DNA from: ChocPot-Mid sp043804925 | Lineage (GTDB): Bacteria > Bacteroidota > Ignavibacteria > Kapaibacteriales > UBA2268 | Length of the DNA stretch: 64,000 nucleotides | Direction: 5' to 3' | Assembly (NCBI GenBank): GCA_043804925.1 | Contig: JAZDIP010000037.1 | Span: 1 to 64,000 of the forward strand | Part shown: positions 53,886 through 62,942 of the stretch, one piece after another | How the letters are laid out: each line of letters begins with the position of its first letter | Numbering within the stretch: the first letter of the stretch is position 1 | Notes under the pieces: generated by a model | What the model was told of the DNA's origin: nothing | What the model saw: the letters and a program-made list of their open reading frames with translations, nothing else | Database searches by the model: none | Made by a program: the position numbers and the translations under genes

Positions 53886-56453
53886 ATGATTGATAAAAAA
53901 GACTTAATAGAAATATTTGATAGCCCAAAAGATAAAAAAGGTTCTTTGCCAAAGGAGATGGCAATATTGCCTTTGCGGGATATAGTAATTTTCCCGTATA
54001 TGATTTTTCCTGTGTTGATTGGCAGGACTTCTTCTTTACGTGCTGTTGCCGAGGCAGTAGAAAACGACAAATTTATATTTGTCGTTGCACAAAAAAATCC
54101 TGTAACAGAAGACCCGACTTTTAAAGATATTTATTTGCATGGTACAGTAGCAAAAATCATTCAGATACTGAAACTACCGAATAATTTACTGAAAGTATTG
54201 GTTGAGGGTTTATTTCAGGCGAAGATAGTAAAACCAATTGAAGGATTGGATTATTTGTTGGCTGAGTACAAACAGGTCCATGCCGATTATAAGGAAAATG
54301 ACAAGGAATTACAGGCACATTTGAGGAAAACGAACGATCTGTTTTCGAATTATGTGAAGATTAATCACAATCTTCCTCCAGACCTTATTCATGCTTACGA
54401 AAATATTGATGACCCTGTTAGAAAGCTTTTCTTTGCTGCAGCAAACATAAACGTTAAAGTTGATATAAAGCAGATAATTCTCGATAGCAAAACTTTGAAA
54501 AAGCAATACTTTGAATTAGCTCAAATATTAAATACGGAAATCGGTATGCTGAAAATGCAGGAAGAAATTGGAGAGAAAGTAAATAATTCGATTCATAAAT
54601 CACAGAAGAAATATTACATTCAAGAGCAAATCAGAGCTTTGCAAAAAGAGCTTGAAGAAGAGGATGAAGTCAGTCCTGAACTCGCTTCACTCAAAGAAGC
54701 AATCGAAAAGTCAGGAATGCCCAAATATGTAAGGGAAAAAGCCGATGAGGAGTTCGACAGATTGAAAAAAACTCCGACAATGTCACCCGATTATTCGGTC
54801 AACAGGACATATCTGGAATTTCTAACTCAAATTCCATGGTTTAAAAGAACAGATGATGATTTGGATATCGAACATGTTAAGAAAATTTTGGATGAAGACC
54901 ATTACAATCTCGAAAAACCCAAAGAAAGAATATTGGAGTTTATAGCAATATTAAATCTGGTTGGATCTCTTAAGAAACAAATTCTATGTTTTGTCGGACC
55001 TCCCGGTGTTGGGAAAACATCACTTGCAAAATCAATTGCAAGAGCATTGGGACGTAAGTTCGTTAGATTTTCACTCGGTGGTGTCAGAGATGAAGCTGAA
55101 ATCAGGGGACACCGCCGGACTTATGTAGGTGCCTTACCCGGTAAGATAATTCAGGCGATGAAAAAGGCAGGAACTGTAAATCCTGTTATCCTTCTCGATG
55201 AGGTTGATAAAATGTCAATGGATTTTCGTGGAGACCCTTCTTCGGCATTGCTTGAAGTACTTGACCCTGAACAAAATGTTGCATTTAATGACCATTACAT
55301 AGAAATTGATTATGATTTGTCTAATGTCCTGTTTATAACAACGGCAAATGTTCGTTATAACATTCCCTTACCTTTGCAGGATAGAATGGAGATAATTGAA
55401 CTTAGCAGTTATCTTGACCCGGATAAAATCGAAATTGCAAAAAGGCATATTATTCCAAGGTTGAAAGAAGAAATGGGTTTAACCGATTTCAATATTTCGC
55501 TACCTGATAAATCATTATTGAAACTAACACGGGAATATACTCAGGAAGCAGGAGTCCGCAATCTTGAAAGGGAGATTGCCTCTATTTTCAGAAAACTTGC
55601 AAAAGAAATCATTACCGGCTTTGATATGTCAAAAGTGAAAAACAACGGTGGCTCTGATGAAGAGCATAAAGCCAGAACTATTTTGAAAGACAATCCTGAA
55701 TTTAAGAAAGTAATTGGTGAAAAGAAATTTGTTATTGATGACAAAAAAATTGAGGGGTATTTAAAAGCACCAAAATTCAAATCTAAAAAAGATGAACTTC
55801 ATGATAAAGTTGGAGTTGCTACCGGTCTTGCCTGGACAAGCGTAGGAGGTGATACATTACCGGTTGAAGTTACGATTATGCCCGGTTCCGAAAAACTTAC
55901 ATTAACGGGTAAACTCGGAGACGTGATGCAGGAGTCAGCAAAAGCGGCTTTGTCTTATGTAAGAGCAAATTACAAATCGCTTAATTTGAATGAAAATTTT
56001 TATCACAAAAAGGAAATTCACATTCATGTTCCCGAAGGAGCTATTCCAAAGGATGGACCGTCTGCAGGTATTACAATTGCCATGGCACTGATTTCTGCGG
56101 CATCCGGTAAACCAATAAGAGGCGATGTTGCAATGACCGGCGAAATAACATTAAGAGGAAATATTTTACCTATCGGCGGATTGAATGAAAAACTCCTCGC
56201 CGCAAGAAGAATTGGCATCAGTAAAGTTCTTATACCTTATGATAACAAACGGGACATAGAAGATATCAGACTTGAGATTAAAGACGGAATGGAAGTGATT
56301 CCGGTTAAACATATAGATGAAGCGTTATCTGTTGTTTTTACAAAGACTTATTCTAAAAAACCACTTGTAAATAAAAGGAAAACAGACAACAGAAGACGGA
56401 CAACGGAAAACGGACAACGGAAGACGGACAACGGAAAACGGACAACGAAATAA
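53886..56453 (+). CDS. lon: ATP-dependent protease Lon
   Basis: About 855 residues from ATG 53886; a GTG directly before it is less likely. N-terminal LAN domain (about 25-220), coiled region, AAA+ module with Walker A GPPGVGKTSL, Walker B VILLDEVDKM and sensor segments, then the protease domain with catalytic Ser in KDGPSAGI and Lys in GGLNEKLLAARR. It degrades misfolded and regulatory proteins. The natural end near VVFTKTYSKK is extended by a basic tail of about 26 residues encoded by ten heptamer units (56377-56446). The stop overlaps the next start (TAATG). Confidence 0.95.
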   Translation: MIDKKDLIEIFDSPKDKKGSLPKEMAILPLRDIVIFPYMIFPVLIGRTSSLRAVAEAVENDKFIFVVAQKNPVTEDPTFKDIYLHGTVAKIIQILKLPNNLLKVLVEGLFQAKIVKPIEGLDYLLAEYKQVHADYKENDKELQAHLRKTNDLFSNYVKINHNLPPDLIHAYENIDDPVRKLFFAAANINVKVDIKQIILDSKTLKKQYFELAQILNTEIGMLKMQEEIGEKVNNSIHKSQKKYYIQEQIRALQKELEEEDEVSPELASLKEAIEKSGMPKYVREKADEEFDRLKKTPTMSPDYSVNRTYLEFLTQIPWFKRTDDDLDIEHVKKILDEDHYNLEKPKERILEFIAILNLVGSLKKQILCFVGPPGVGKTSLAKSIARALGRKFVRFSLGGVRDEAEIRGHRRTYVGALPGKIIQAMKKAGTVNPVILLDEVDKMSMDFRGDPSSALLEVLDPEQNVAFNDHYIEIDYDLSNVLFITTANVRYNIPLPLQDRMEIIELSSYLDPDKIEIAKRHIIPRLKEEMGLTDFNISLPDKSLLKLTREYTQEAGVRNLEREIASIFRKLAKEIITGFDMSKVKNNGGSDEEHKARTILKDNPEFKKVIGEKKFVIDDKKIEGYLKAPKFKSKKDELHDKVGVATGLAWTSVGGDTLPVEVTIMPGSEKLTLTGKLGDVMQESAKAALSYVRANYKSLNLNENFYHKKEIHIHVPEGAIPKDGPSAGITIAMALISAASGKPIRGDVAMTGEITLRGNILPIGGLNEKLLAARRIGISKVLIPYDNKRDIEDIRLEIKDGMEVIPVKHIDEALSVVFTKTYSKKPLVNKRKTDNRRRTTENGQRKTDNGKRTTK
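56377..56446 (+). repeat. In-frame heptamer array forming the Lon C-terminal tail
   Basis: Ten 7-nt units of three kinds: GGAAAAC, GGACAAC and GGAAGAC, with the first few diverged. Because 7 is not a multiple of 3 the array encodes a 7-residue protein period rich in K, R, T, N. It also supplies the purine-rich stretch before the DUF58 start. Confidence 0.92.
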
Positions 56454-57349
56454 TGAACGATTACAGAAGATATCTTGAACCAAATACAGTCGCCAAGCTT
56501 GCTAATATTGAGCTAAAGGCAAGACTTGTAGTCGAAGGATTTATAACAGGTTTGCACCGTTCCCCATATCATGGCTTTAGTGTTGAGTTTGCCGAACACC
56601 GCCAATACAGGACCGGTGATGAGTTCCGGCATATTGACTGGAAGGTGTTTGGCAGAACCGATAAATACTACGTCAAACAGTTCGAAGAGGAAACCAATTT
56701 GAGAAGTATGATTGCAGTTGATGCGAGTGCTTCGATGAAGTTTGCTTCCAATGGCAATATCTCAAAATTTGAGTATGCTTCTTATCTCGCTGCTGCATTG
56801 TCTTATTTATTAATAAAACAAAGAGATGCAGTGGGTTTGTCGCTATACGATACCGAAATTAAGACATTTGTTCCGGCAAGTTCGCGTCAGTCACAGATTC
56901 ATAATATTCTTCGTATGCTTGACTCAACGACACCTGCAAATCAGACTGGAACTTCCCAAGCATTGGATTTACTTGCCGAAAGAATCAGGCGACGCGGTTT
57001 AGTTGTAATAATCAGCGATTTTTTTGATGATATGCAATCTGTAATTAGTGCATTGCAACATTTCCGCCATAAAAAGCATGAGGTTTTAGTTTTTCAAATA
57101 CTTGACCCTAGGGAAATAGATTTTAAATTTGGTAGAGATGCAGTTTTCAAAGATATTGAAATGGGAGATGAAATGACTACCCAGCCATATCAGATTCAAA
57201 AAGCTTATGCTCAAACAATGAAAGAATTTATTTCAGGTATTAAAAAAGCTTGCCGAAATGCAAACATTGATTATAACCTTATAACAACATCCGACCCATT
57301 CGACAAAGCAATGAGGGAATTTATTGCTAAGCGGAACCAGATGGGATGA
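56453..57349 (+). CDS. DUF58 domain protein (VWA-like fold)
   Basis: 298 residues. The DUF58 signature EFAEHRQYRTGDEFRHIDWKVFGRTDKYYVKQF is intact, and a VWA-like MIDAS appears at IAVDASASM (about residues 89-97). In many bacteria such proteins are encoded with a MoxR ATPase and act in envelope assembly; no MoxR is adjacent here. The start codon overlaps the lon stop by one base. Confidence 0.9.
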   Translation: MNDYRRYLEPNTVAKLANIELKARLVVEGFITGLHRSPYHGFSVEFAEHRQYRTGDEFRHIDWKVFGRTDKYYVKQFEEETNLRSMIAVDASASMKFASNGNISKFEYASYLAAALSYLLIKQRDAVGLSLYDTEIKTFVPASSRQSQIHNILRMLDSTTPANQTGTSQALDLLAERIRRRGLVVIISDFFDDMQSVISALQHFRHKKHEVLVFQILDPREIDFKFGRDAVFKDIEMGDEMTTQPYQIQKAYAQTMKEFISGIKKACRNANIDYNLITTSDPFDKAMREFIAKRNQMG

Positions 57350-57444
57350 TATTTATTTAGGAAAAAGGAACAATTTCCTATCATGCAACTTTATTTATTC
57401 AATGATTGTTTATAAAAGTCAACTGACGGATATCAACAATATTC

Positions 57445-59130
57445 TTAGAATGAAGAAGATATTGTCATAAATACTCCATTCGAAGCAGGTACTGCCCTGC
57501 AGACACCTCCAACGCAAAGAATACCTTCTCTTTGCCTGCCAAAACCAAGGGTAAATCTTGTTGCATCATAGACGTAAGTTAGCGAACCTGTGATATAATG
57601 AATACGGCGTTCTTCAAACTCATTCCCGTAATTCCATAAATCCGAAAATGATATGTACCAATGAGGAGCAACGGTAAGTTCTGCAAGCCCCATCATCCAG
57701 TTGCCGTTTTGATTATCAGCTTCATGCAAGGTAGAATCCTGTGTTGCCCACAAATGCTGAGCTTCAAATCTCAATGCATATTCCGATGACATTTTATATG
57801 TCAAATCTCCAATAATAATATTAGTGTGGACTTTACCATACTTTGCGGAACCTTCGGCTTCGAGAATATCTTTATCGTACAATTGATTTAAATATGTTAA
57901 AATTATTTTAACGTCCGAATTGATTTTCCGCGTTATTTCGGCATGGATTTCCCTGAAATATATTCTGTCTCCAAGCTCGAATATTGGGGATTCGTAAGTA
58001 TAGACCTGCCCGGAAATCGAATCAATATCCTGCGGATTTTTTACAATTGAGTTAATCTGTGAATAATTCAGGTTAATGGTAGTACCGTAATCTCCTCCTA
58101 ACATTGTTTTTCTGGGAATTGTATAAGTCGCTTCTGTCTGGAATCCGATTTCTCCGTTTAACTGTGTTCCATAAGGATACATTGCTGCTAATGAATAAGT
58201 ATGTTGTTTGGTTAAAGGTGGCAGGAAATTTAATAATAAGGAATTGCCTAATTCATTTCTGTCACTTCTAACATCCATGTTATCATTCCTGTGCAAATTC
58301 AATGATAATCCAAAACCGGACGTAAAATAAGATGCATTCACCAAAATAGCATTACCTGGATTAAAACTGAAATAATTGGCACTGCTTGGGTCTGCATTTT
58401 TATAACCGTATTCTCCGTCAAGAGAGAATTTTTCTCCATTAACAGATAGTCTTCCTGCCCAGAGTAGAACATTTTCAGGAAGATTATATTTTGAGGATAA
58501 ATCCTTCTGGAATTTGCTTATAACACTTCCACCTAAAGAAAATTGCAAATTTTTAGGCAAAGATTCCGCAAACAAATCATTTAAACTAAATCCTATATCT
58601 CCACCCCGGACAATTCCTTCACCAAGACTCCAAAATTTCCTCTGTTTCCCGATTATTCCTTTGATTTCGATACCATCGGTGGGCCTGAATTTAACCCTTA
58701 AACCATCCATAGCATTGTCGTAACCTAAAGCATATTCCTGGTATGAACGAAAAATCATACCACTACCGAACTGCTCATAATAATTACCGGCTGTAATATC
58801 GATAATTTCAGATACAAATTCTCCAAAACGATATGCTATTCCGTTGCCTTGGTATCTTTTATCAATACCCAAAATCGGATTAAGGTAATTTTCATAACGT
58901 AAACCGGCATTGAAATGAACGCTTGAGATATTTAACCAAAGAAAACCCATTGACAAGACCTGCTCGTCAACATCAGGAGCCCCGATAAGCGAATCCTTTG
59001 CATAGGATTGCATGTCCAATTGAAAATTTCCTGTAATCCGGAAATTGCTTAAAACATCATCCTGGGCAACGGCAATGGAAACATAAAAAAACAAGACAGC
59101 CATAATTGATAAAATCTTCAAACTTTTCAT
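57445..59130 (-). CDS. DUF6029-like outer-membrane protein
   Basis: About 561 residues from ATG 59130, which is preceded by AAAAAGGG and followed by a good signal peptide (KSLKILSIMAVLFFYVSIAVAQ). The rest is made of amphipathic beta strands ending in VFMTISSSF, a C-terminal aromatic typical of barrels. Segments such as GNYYEQFGSGMIFRSYQEYALGYDNA match the DUF6029 family as I remember it. Function of the family is unknown. Confidence 0.78.
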   Translation of the reverse strand: MKSLKILSIMAVLFFYVSIAVAQDDVLSNFRITGNFQLDMQSYAKDSLIGAPDVDEQVLSMGFLWLNISSVHFNAGLRYENYLNPILGIDKRYQGNGIAYRFGEFVSEIIDITAGNYYEQFGSGMIFRSYQEYALGYDNAMDGLRVKFRPTDGIEIKGIIGKQRKFWSLGEGIVRGGDIGFSLNDLFAESLPKNLQFSLGGSVISKFQKDLSSKYNLPENVLLWAGRLSVNGEKFSLDGEYGYKNADPSSANYFSFNPGNAILVNASYFTSGFGLSLNLHRNDNMDVRSDRNELGNSLLLNFLPPLTKQHTYSLAAMYPYGTQLNGEIGFQTEATYTIPRKTMLGGDYGTTINLNYSQINSIVKNPQDIDSISGQVYTYESPIFELGDRIYFREIHAEITRKINSDVKIILTYLNQLYDKDILEAEGSAKYGKVHTNIIIGDLTYKMSSEYALRFEAQHLWATQDSTLHEADNQNGNWMMGLAELTVAPHWYISFSDLWNYGNEFEERRIHYITGSLTYVYDATRFTLGFGRQREGILCVGGVCRAVPASNGVFMTISSSF

Positions 59131-59247
59131 AATTCCCTTTTTTAACAAATCCATACTTTTACAAACTTACAAATTATTAAATTATAGTAAATATTTAAAT
59201 AACAATTGCTCTCAAATTTTATATGGACTTTTTAAAAACATATATTC

Positions 59248-59334
59248 TGACAACTTTTCAGATTGATTTGTCAAAATTTCATTATTTACAAATTTAAAAC
59301 TTGTCATTTTTTCATTTAATCTGTCAAAAATTCA
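59248..59334 (+). promoter_or_regulatory. Four phased direct repeats upstream of hsp20
   Basis: Thirteen-nt motifs TGACAACTTTTCA (59248), TGTCAAAATTTCA (59269), TGTCATTTTTTCA (59302) and TGTCAAAAATTCA (59322), all in one orientation. Start-to-start spacings are 21, 33 and 20 nt, close to whole helical turns, which suggests cooperative binding of a regulator on one DNA face. Confidence 0.6.
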
Positions 59335-59347
59335 CATAAACCCTTTT

Positions 59348-59363
59348 TGGCACACAATTTACA
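59348..59363 (+). promoter_or_regulatory. Sigma54-like promoter of hsp20
   Basis: TGGCAC, 5 nt, then TTACA. It matches the -24/-12 pattern (TGGCAC-N5-TTGCA) except for one conserved G. It lies 67 nt before the hsp20 start and just downstream of the four direct repeats. Confidence 0.4.
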
Positions 59364-59430
59364 TATCTTTTGTTTGTAGTTTTTTTAAAAATTTTGTCAA
59401 ACAAATTTTTATATAAAGGAGGGTTTTAAA

Positions 59431-59883
59431 ATGACTTTAGTAAAATATAATCCGTTTCGCGGTTTCGATTCTTTGGCAAAAAGAATGAACGATTTCATGA
59501 GCGATTTCGATAAAGACTCTGTGTTCAGAGATTTCAACATTGGTTCAGGTAGATTTCTCCCCGTAACCGATATTAGAGAAGATGAGAAGCATATATTTAT
59601 CTCTGCTGAAATCCCCGGATTAAGCAAAGATAATATCAAAGTAACAATTAGCGATGATAATGTGCTTCAAATCAGAGGCGAGAAAAAACATGAAGAAAAG
59701 AAAGAAAACGAAAGCTATATAAGAATGGAAAGAGTTTTTGGAGAATTTACACGTTCATTCATTCTTCCCGAAAACGTAAAAGATGATAAAATTAAGGCAA
59801 AATTTGAAAATGGTGTCTTAAACATCGCTTTAGAAAAAATCGAGCCATCGAAACCAAAAGAAATTGAAATTAGTATTAACTAA
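59431..59883 (+). CDS. Small heat-shock protein, Hsp20 family
   Basis: 150 residues. Alpha-crystallin domain at about 45-135 (PVTDIREDEKHIFISAEIPGLSKDNIKVTI, GEKKHEE) with the conserved FENGVLNI motif near the C terminus. ATP-independent holdase that forms oligomers with unfolding proteins. An excellent AAAGGAGG site precedes the ATG and a strong terminator follows, so it is monocistronic. Confidence 0.95.
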   Translation: MTLVKYNPFRGFDSLAKRMNDFMSDFDKDSVFRDFNIGSGRFLPVTDIREDEKHIFISAEIPGLSKDNIKVTISDDNVLQIRGEKKHEEKKENESYIRMERVFGEFTRSFILPENVKDDKIKAKFENGVLNIALEKIEPSKPKEIEISIN

Positions 59884-59895
59884 TGAATTCTAATG

Positions 59896-59928
59896 AAGGG
59901 GTGAATTATCGTTCACCCCTTTCTTTTT
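59896..59928 (+). terminator. Rho-independent terminator of hsp20
   Basis: AAGGGGTGAA (59896-59905) pairs with TTCACCCCTT (59912-59921) over 10 bp around a 6-nt loop, followed by TCTTTTTT. Confidence 0.9.
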
Positions 59929-60070
59929 TGATATAAAAACAACATTATTTTTTTTTCAAATGAATCATCTTGAATATTGTCCTTAATGAGTTTTTTAATT
60001 CATATAATCTTCATATTTTTGCTTTTTATATTTTTTGAAATTAATTATAACTATATATTTAGGATAGATA

Positions 60071-61495
60071 ATGGAAAATACATTGTTTGAAAAAAGTCGT
60101 GCAGGTAGAAAAGGTTATACATTACCTGCTATTGATATACCTCAGGAACAAATTCCTGAGAATTATCTTCGAAAAATTGATTTACATTTGCCCGAAGTCA
60201 GTGAAAATGAAATAGCAAGACATTTTACTAAATTGTCACATTTGAATTATAGCATAGAAGAGGGTTTATATCCTCTCGGTTCATGCACAATGAAGTACAA
60301 TCCGAAGGTGAATGAATATACAGCATCCTTGCCGGGATTCACAGAACTTCATCCTTGCTCTGAAGTTCGCAATGCTCAAGGTGCTTTACAACTGATGTAT
60401 GAACTTCAGGAATTGTTAAAAGAAATCACAGGTCTTCAGGGTTGTACTTTGCAACCTGCCGCCGGCTCTCATGGCGAGTTTACCGGTATTAATATGATTG
60501 CCGCCTATCACCAAAATGACAACAAAAGAAAAAATATTTTAATTCCTGACTCGGCACATGGTACTAATCCGGCATCGAGTGCAATAGCAGGATTTTCAAT
60601 TGTTGATGTCAAATCTAATGAAAACGGCCTTGTTGATATCGAAGACTTAAAGTCTAAATGCAACGACGAAGTTGCCGGATTCATGCTCACTAATCCAAAT
60701 ACTCTTGGATTGTTTGAAACACAAATTGTTGAAATCGAAAAATTGATTCACGGTTGTGGCGGATTGATGTACATGGATGGTGCTAATATGAACGCTCTTA
60801 TGGGTATTGTAAGACCCGGAGACATGGGTTTTGACTGTGTTCATCTTAACCTCCATAAAACATTTTCAACACCACACGGTGGCGGCGGTCCCGGTTCAGG
60901 TCCTGTTTGTGTTAGTGATAAACTTGTAGATTTTCTACCAGTTCCAAGAGTCGTAAAAAATGGGAATAATTATGATTTGTCCTATGACTTTCCGAAATCA
61001 ATCGGTAAAGTAATGGCTTTTTACGGCAATTTCGGTGTTATGATTAGGGCGTACACGTACATTCGTATGCTTGGTGGAGAAGGTTTGAGAAAGGTTAGCG
61101 AAAATGCAATTATCAATGCAAACTATCTGCTTTCGAGATTGAAGGAACACTTTGACTTGCCTCATGACCAGAGATGTATGCACGAATTTGTCCTCAGTGG
61201 CGACAGGCAAAAAAATCTTGGTGTTACGACAAAAGATATGGCAAAAAGATTGCTTGATTACGGCTACCATGCACCAACAATTTATTTTCCGTTGATTGTT
61301 CACGAAGCTTTGCTTGTAGAACCGACTGAAACTGAAACATTGGAAAGTCTGGATGAATTTGCCGATACATTGATTCAAATTGCTAAGGAAGCGGAAACAA
61401 ATCCCGAACTTGTCAAGGATTCGCCGCAAAATACTCCGGTTAAAAGATTGGATGATGCTTTGGCCGCAAGGAATCTCGATATTCGATGGAGTTAA
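60071..61495 (+). CDS. gcvPB: Glycine dehydrogenase (decarboxylating) subunit 2
   Basis: 474 residues, the size of the beta chain of split P-protein. The PLP lysine lies in LNLHKTFSTPHGGGGPG; MKYNPKVNEYTASLPGF and SAHGTNPASSAIAGF are conserved segments. With subunit 1 (GcvPA) it decarboxylates glycine and passes the aminomethyl group to lipoyl-GcvH. GcvPA, GcvT and GcvH are not in the window. No glycine riboswitch is evident upstream. Confidence 0.94.
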   Translation: MENTLFEKSRAGRKGYTLPAIDIPQEQIPENYLRKIDLHLPEVSENEIARHFTKLSHLNYSIEEGLYPLGSCTMKYNPKVNEYTASLPGFTELHPCSEVRNAQGALQLMYELQELLKEITGLQGCTLQPAAGSHGEFTGINMIAAYHQNDNKRKNILIPDSAHGTNPASSAIAGFSIVDVKSNENGLVDIEDLKSKCNDEVAGFMLTNPNTLGLFETQIVEIEKLIHGCGGLMYMDGANMNALMGIVRPGDMGFDCVHLNLHKTFSTPHGGGGPGSGPVCVSDKLVDFLPVPRVVKNGNNYDLSYDFPKSIGKVMAFYGNFGVMIRAYTYIRMLGGEGLRKVSENAIINANYLLSRLKEHFDLPHDQRCMHEFVLSGDRQKNLGVTTKDMAKRLLDYGYHAPTIYFPLIVHEALLVEPTETETLESLDEFADTLIQIAKEAETNPELVKDSPQNTPVKRLDDALAARNLDIRWS

Positions 61496-61501
61496 TAAAA
61501 T

Positions 61502-61525
61502 AAAATTATTTGGTAATTTTATTTT
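61502..61525 (+). terminator. Weak A/T-rich terminator after gcvPB
   Basis: AAAATTA and TAATTTT form a 7-bp stem with a TTTGG loop, followed by ATTTTT. All A/T, so only suggestive. Confidence 0.4.
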
Positions 61526-61568
61526 TCCCGGAGTTTAGATTGTTCGGTGTTCCGTCTGTTCAGACTCA

Positions 61569-61593
61569 CGTCATCTTGAGTCCATTGAAGGAT
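61569..61593. repeat. Diverged dispersed palindrome
   Basis: A degenerate relative of the CCTGAGCTTGTC element (CATCTTGAGTCCATTGAAGG) between gcvPB and ychF. Confidence 0.5.
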
Positions 61594-61641
61594 GTTTAAA
61601 AATAAATTATATTTTCGAGTATTTAATAAGGAAATAATAAA

Positions 61642-62727
61642 ATGCAGATAGGAATTGTAGGATTACCTTACTCAGGGAAGACAACTTTTTTCCAGACTTT
61701 AACTGAAACACATCTGGATCCCAATGCACTTCAAAAAAGAGATGCAAATATTGCTGTCGTTAAAGTCATTGACGAAAGGTTGGATAAGCTGACCGCTATT
61801 TTCAATCCAAAGAAAAAAGTTAACGCTACAATCGAAATTGTTGATATGATTGGCTTACAAAAAGGAGACCACAGCTCCCAAAGTTTCACAGCCAACTTTT
61901 TATCCAAAGTAAAAACCAATGATGCAATTATTCACGTGGTACGAGGTTTTTCTGACGACAGTATTTCTCATGTTGACGGTAGTATTGATATTTTGCGGGA
62001 CATTAAAACTCTTGAAGAGGAATTTTTCCTGGCAGATATGTCGTTCATCGAAAACCGGCTTGAAAAGCTCGAAAAAGAAGCTTTAAAACCAAAGAACAAA
62101 GAACTTGCACTAAAAGAAAAAGAAGTAATGCTTAAATGGAATGAAGCATTGCAGAATGATATTCCCTTACGTGAACTGGAAATGACTGAAGATGAACAAA
62201 AATATATAAAAAACTATCAGCCCCTTTCTGCAAAGCCATTGCTTCTTGCCATCAATCTTGACGAAAAAGATATTAACAGTTCGGATGTTATTGTCAAATC
62301 CATAAGTGAAAATATCAAAGGAAATAATATTCGAATTGAACCCTTTTATGCAAAAATCGAAATGGAGCTTGTAGCTCTTAATGACGAAGAAAAGCAAATG
62401 TTCATGGAAGAGTACGGAATCAAAGAATCAGCTTTAGCCAGATTGATTAGAAGTGCTTATTCTTTACTCGGATTACAATCTTTCTTTACGGTAGGCGAAG
62501 ATGAATGCCGTGCATGGACAATCAAAAAAGGTGAAAATGCTCAAGGTGCCGCAGGTACTATTCATACTGATTTCTTTAATAAATTTATTCGTGCTGAAGT
62601 TGTGTCATACAACGACTTCATCAAATACGAAACGTTTGCAAAATGCAAAGAAAATGCCGTTTTCCGCCTCGAAGGAAAAGAATATATTGTTAAGGACGGT
62701 GATATATTACATGTAAGGCATGGATGA
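61642..62727 (+). CDS. ychF: Redox-regulated ATPase YchF (Obg-like)
   Basis: 361 residues, the family's normal length. G1 is GLPYSGKTTF; the specificity motif is INLDE (NxxE), the variant that makes YchF prefer ATP. A coiled insertion (about 130-200) and a C-terminal TGS domain (about 275-361; GVSYNDFIKY-like strand, GKEYIVKDGDILHVRHG) are present. It binds ribosomes and affects translation and oxidative-stress response. A 14-mer array starts at the last base of its stop codon. Confidence 0.95.
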   Translation: MQIGIVGLPYSGKTTFFQTLTETHLDPNALQKRDANIAVVKVIDERLDKLTAIFNPKKKVNATIEIVDMIGLQKGDHSSQSFTANFLSKVKTNDAIIHVVRGFSDDSISHVDGSIDILRDIKTLEEEFFLADMSFIENRLEKLEKEALKPKNKELALKEKEVMLKWNEALQNDIPLRELEMTEDEQKYIKNYQPLSAKPLLLAINLDEKDINSSDVIVKSISENIKGNNIRIEPFYAKIEMELVALNDEEKQMFMEEYGIKESALARLIRSAYSLLGLQSFFTVGEDECRAWTIKKGENAQGAAGTIHTDFFNKFIRAEVVSYNDFIKYETFAKCKENAVFRLEGKEYIVKDGDILHVRHG

Positions 62728-62942
62728 TAGTCGTCAGTCAATAGTCGTCAGTCAATAGTCGTCAGTCAATAGTCGTCAGTCAATAGTCGTCAGTCAATAG
62801 TCGTCAGTTAATAGTCGTCAGTTAATAGTCGTCAGTCAATAGTCATCAGTCAATAGTCGTCAGTCAATAGTCGTCAGTCAATAGTCGTCAGTCAATAGTC
62901 GTCAGTCAATAGTCGTCAGTCAATAGTCGTCAGTCAATAGTC
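62727..62942 (+). repeat. Tandem array of 15 copies of a 14-mer
   Basis: ATAGTCGTCAGTCA (two heptamers, ATAGTCG and TCAGTCA) repeats 15 times at exact 14-nt steps (62727-62936) plus a partial ATAGTC. Only three units deviate, by single bases (TTA endings at the sixth and seventh, CAT at the ninth). It begins at the A of the ychF TGA stop. Confidence 0.97.

Noticed and set aside
59155..59430. CIRCE / HrcA operator before hsp20
   Set aside because: No TTAGCACTC-N9-GAGTGCTAA motif; the repeats are direct, not inverted.
59929..60070. Glycine riboswitch before gcvPB
   Set aside because: The 140-nt leader is nearly all A/T with none of the conserved GC-rich stems.
60998..61429. 143-residue minus-strand ORF
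   Set aside because: Antisense shadow of gcvPB, a clearly conserved enzyme.
62727..62942. CRISPR array
   Set aside because: Units are 14 nt and directly contiguous with no variable spacers, and no cas gene is nearby; it is a simple tandem repeat.
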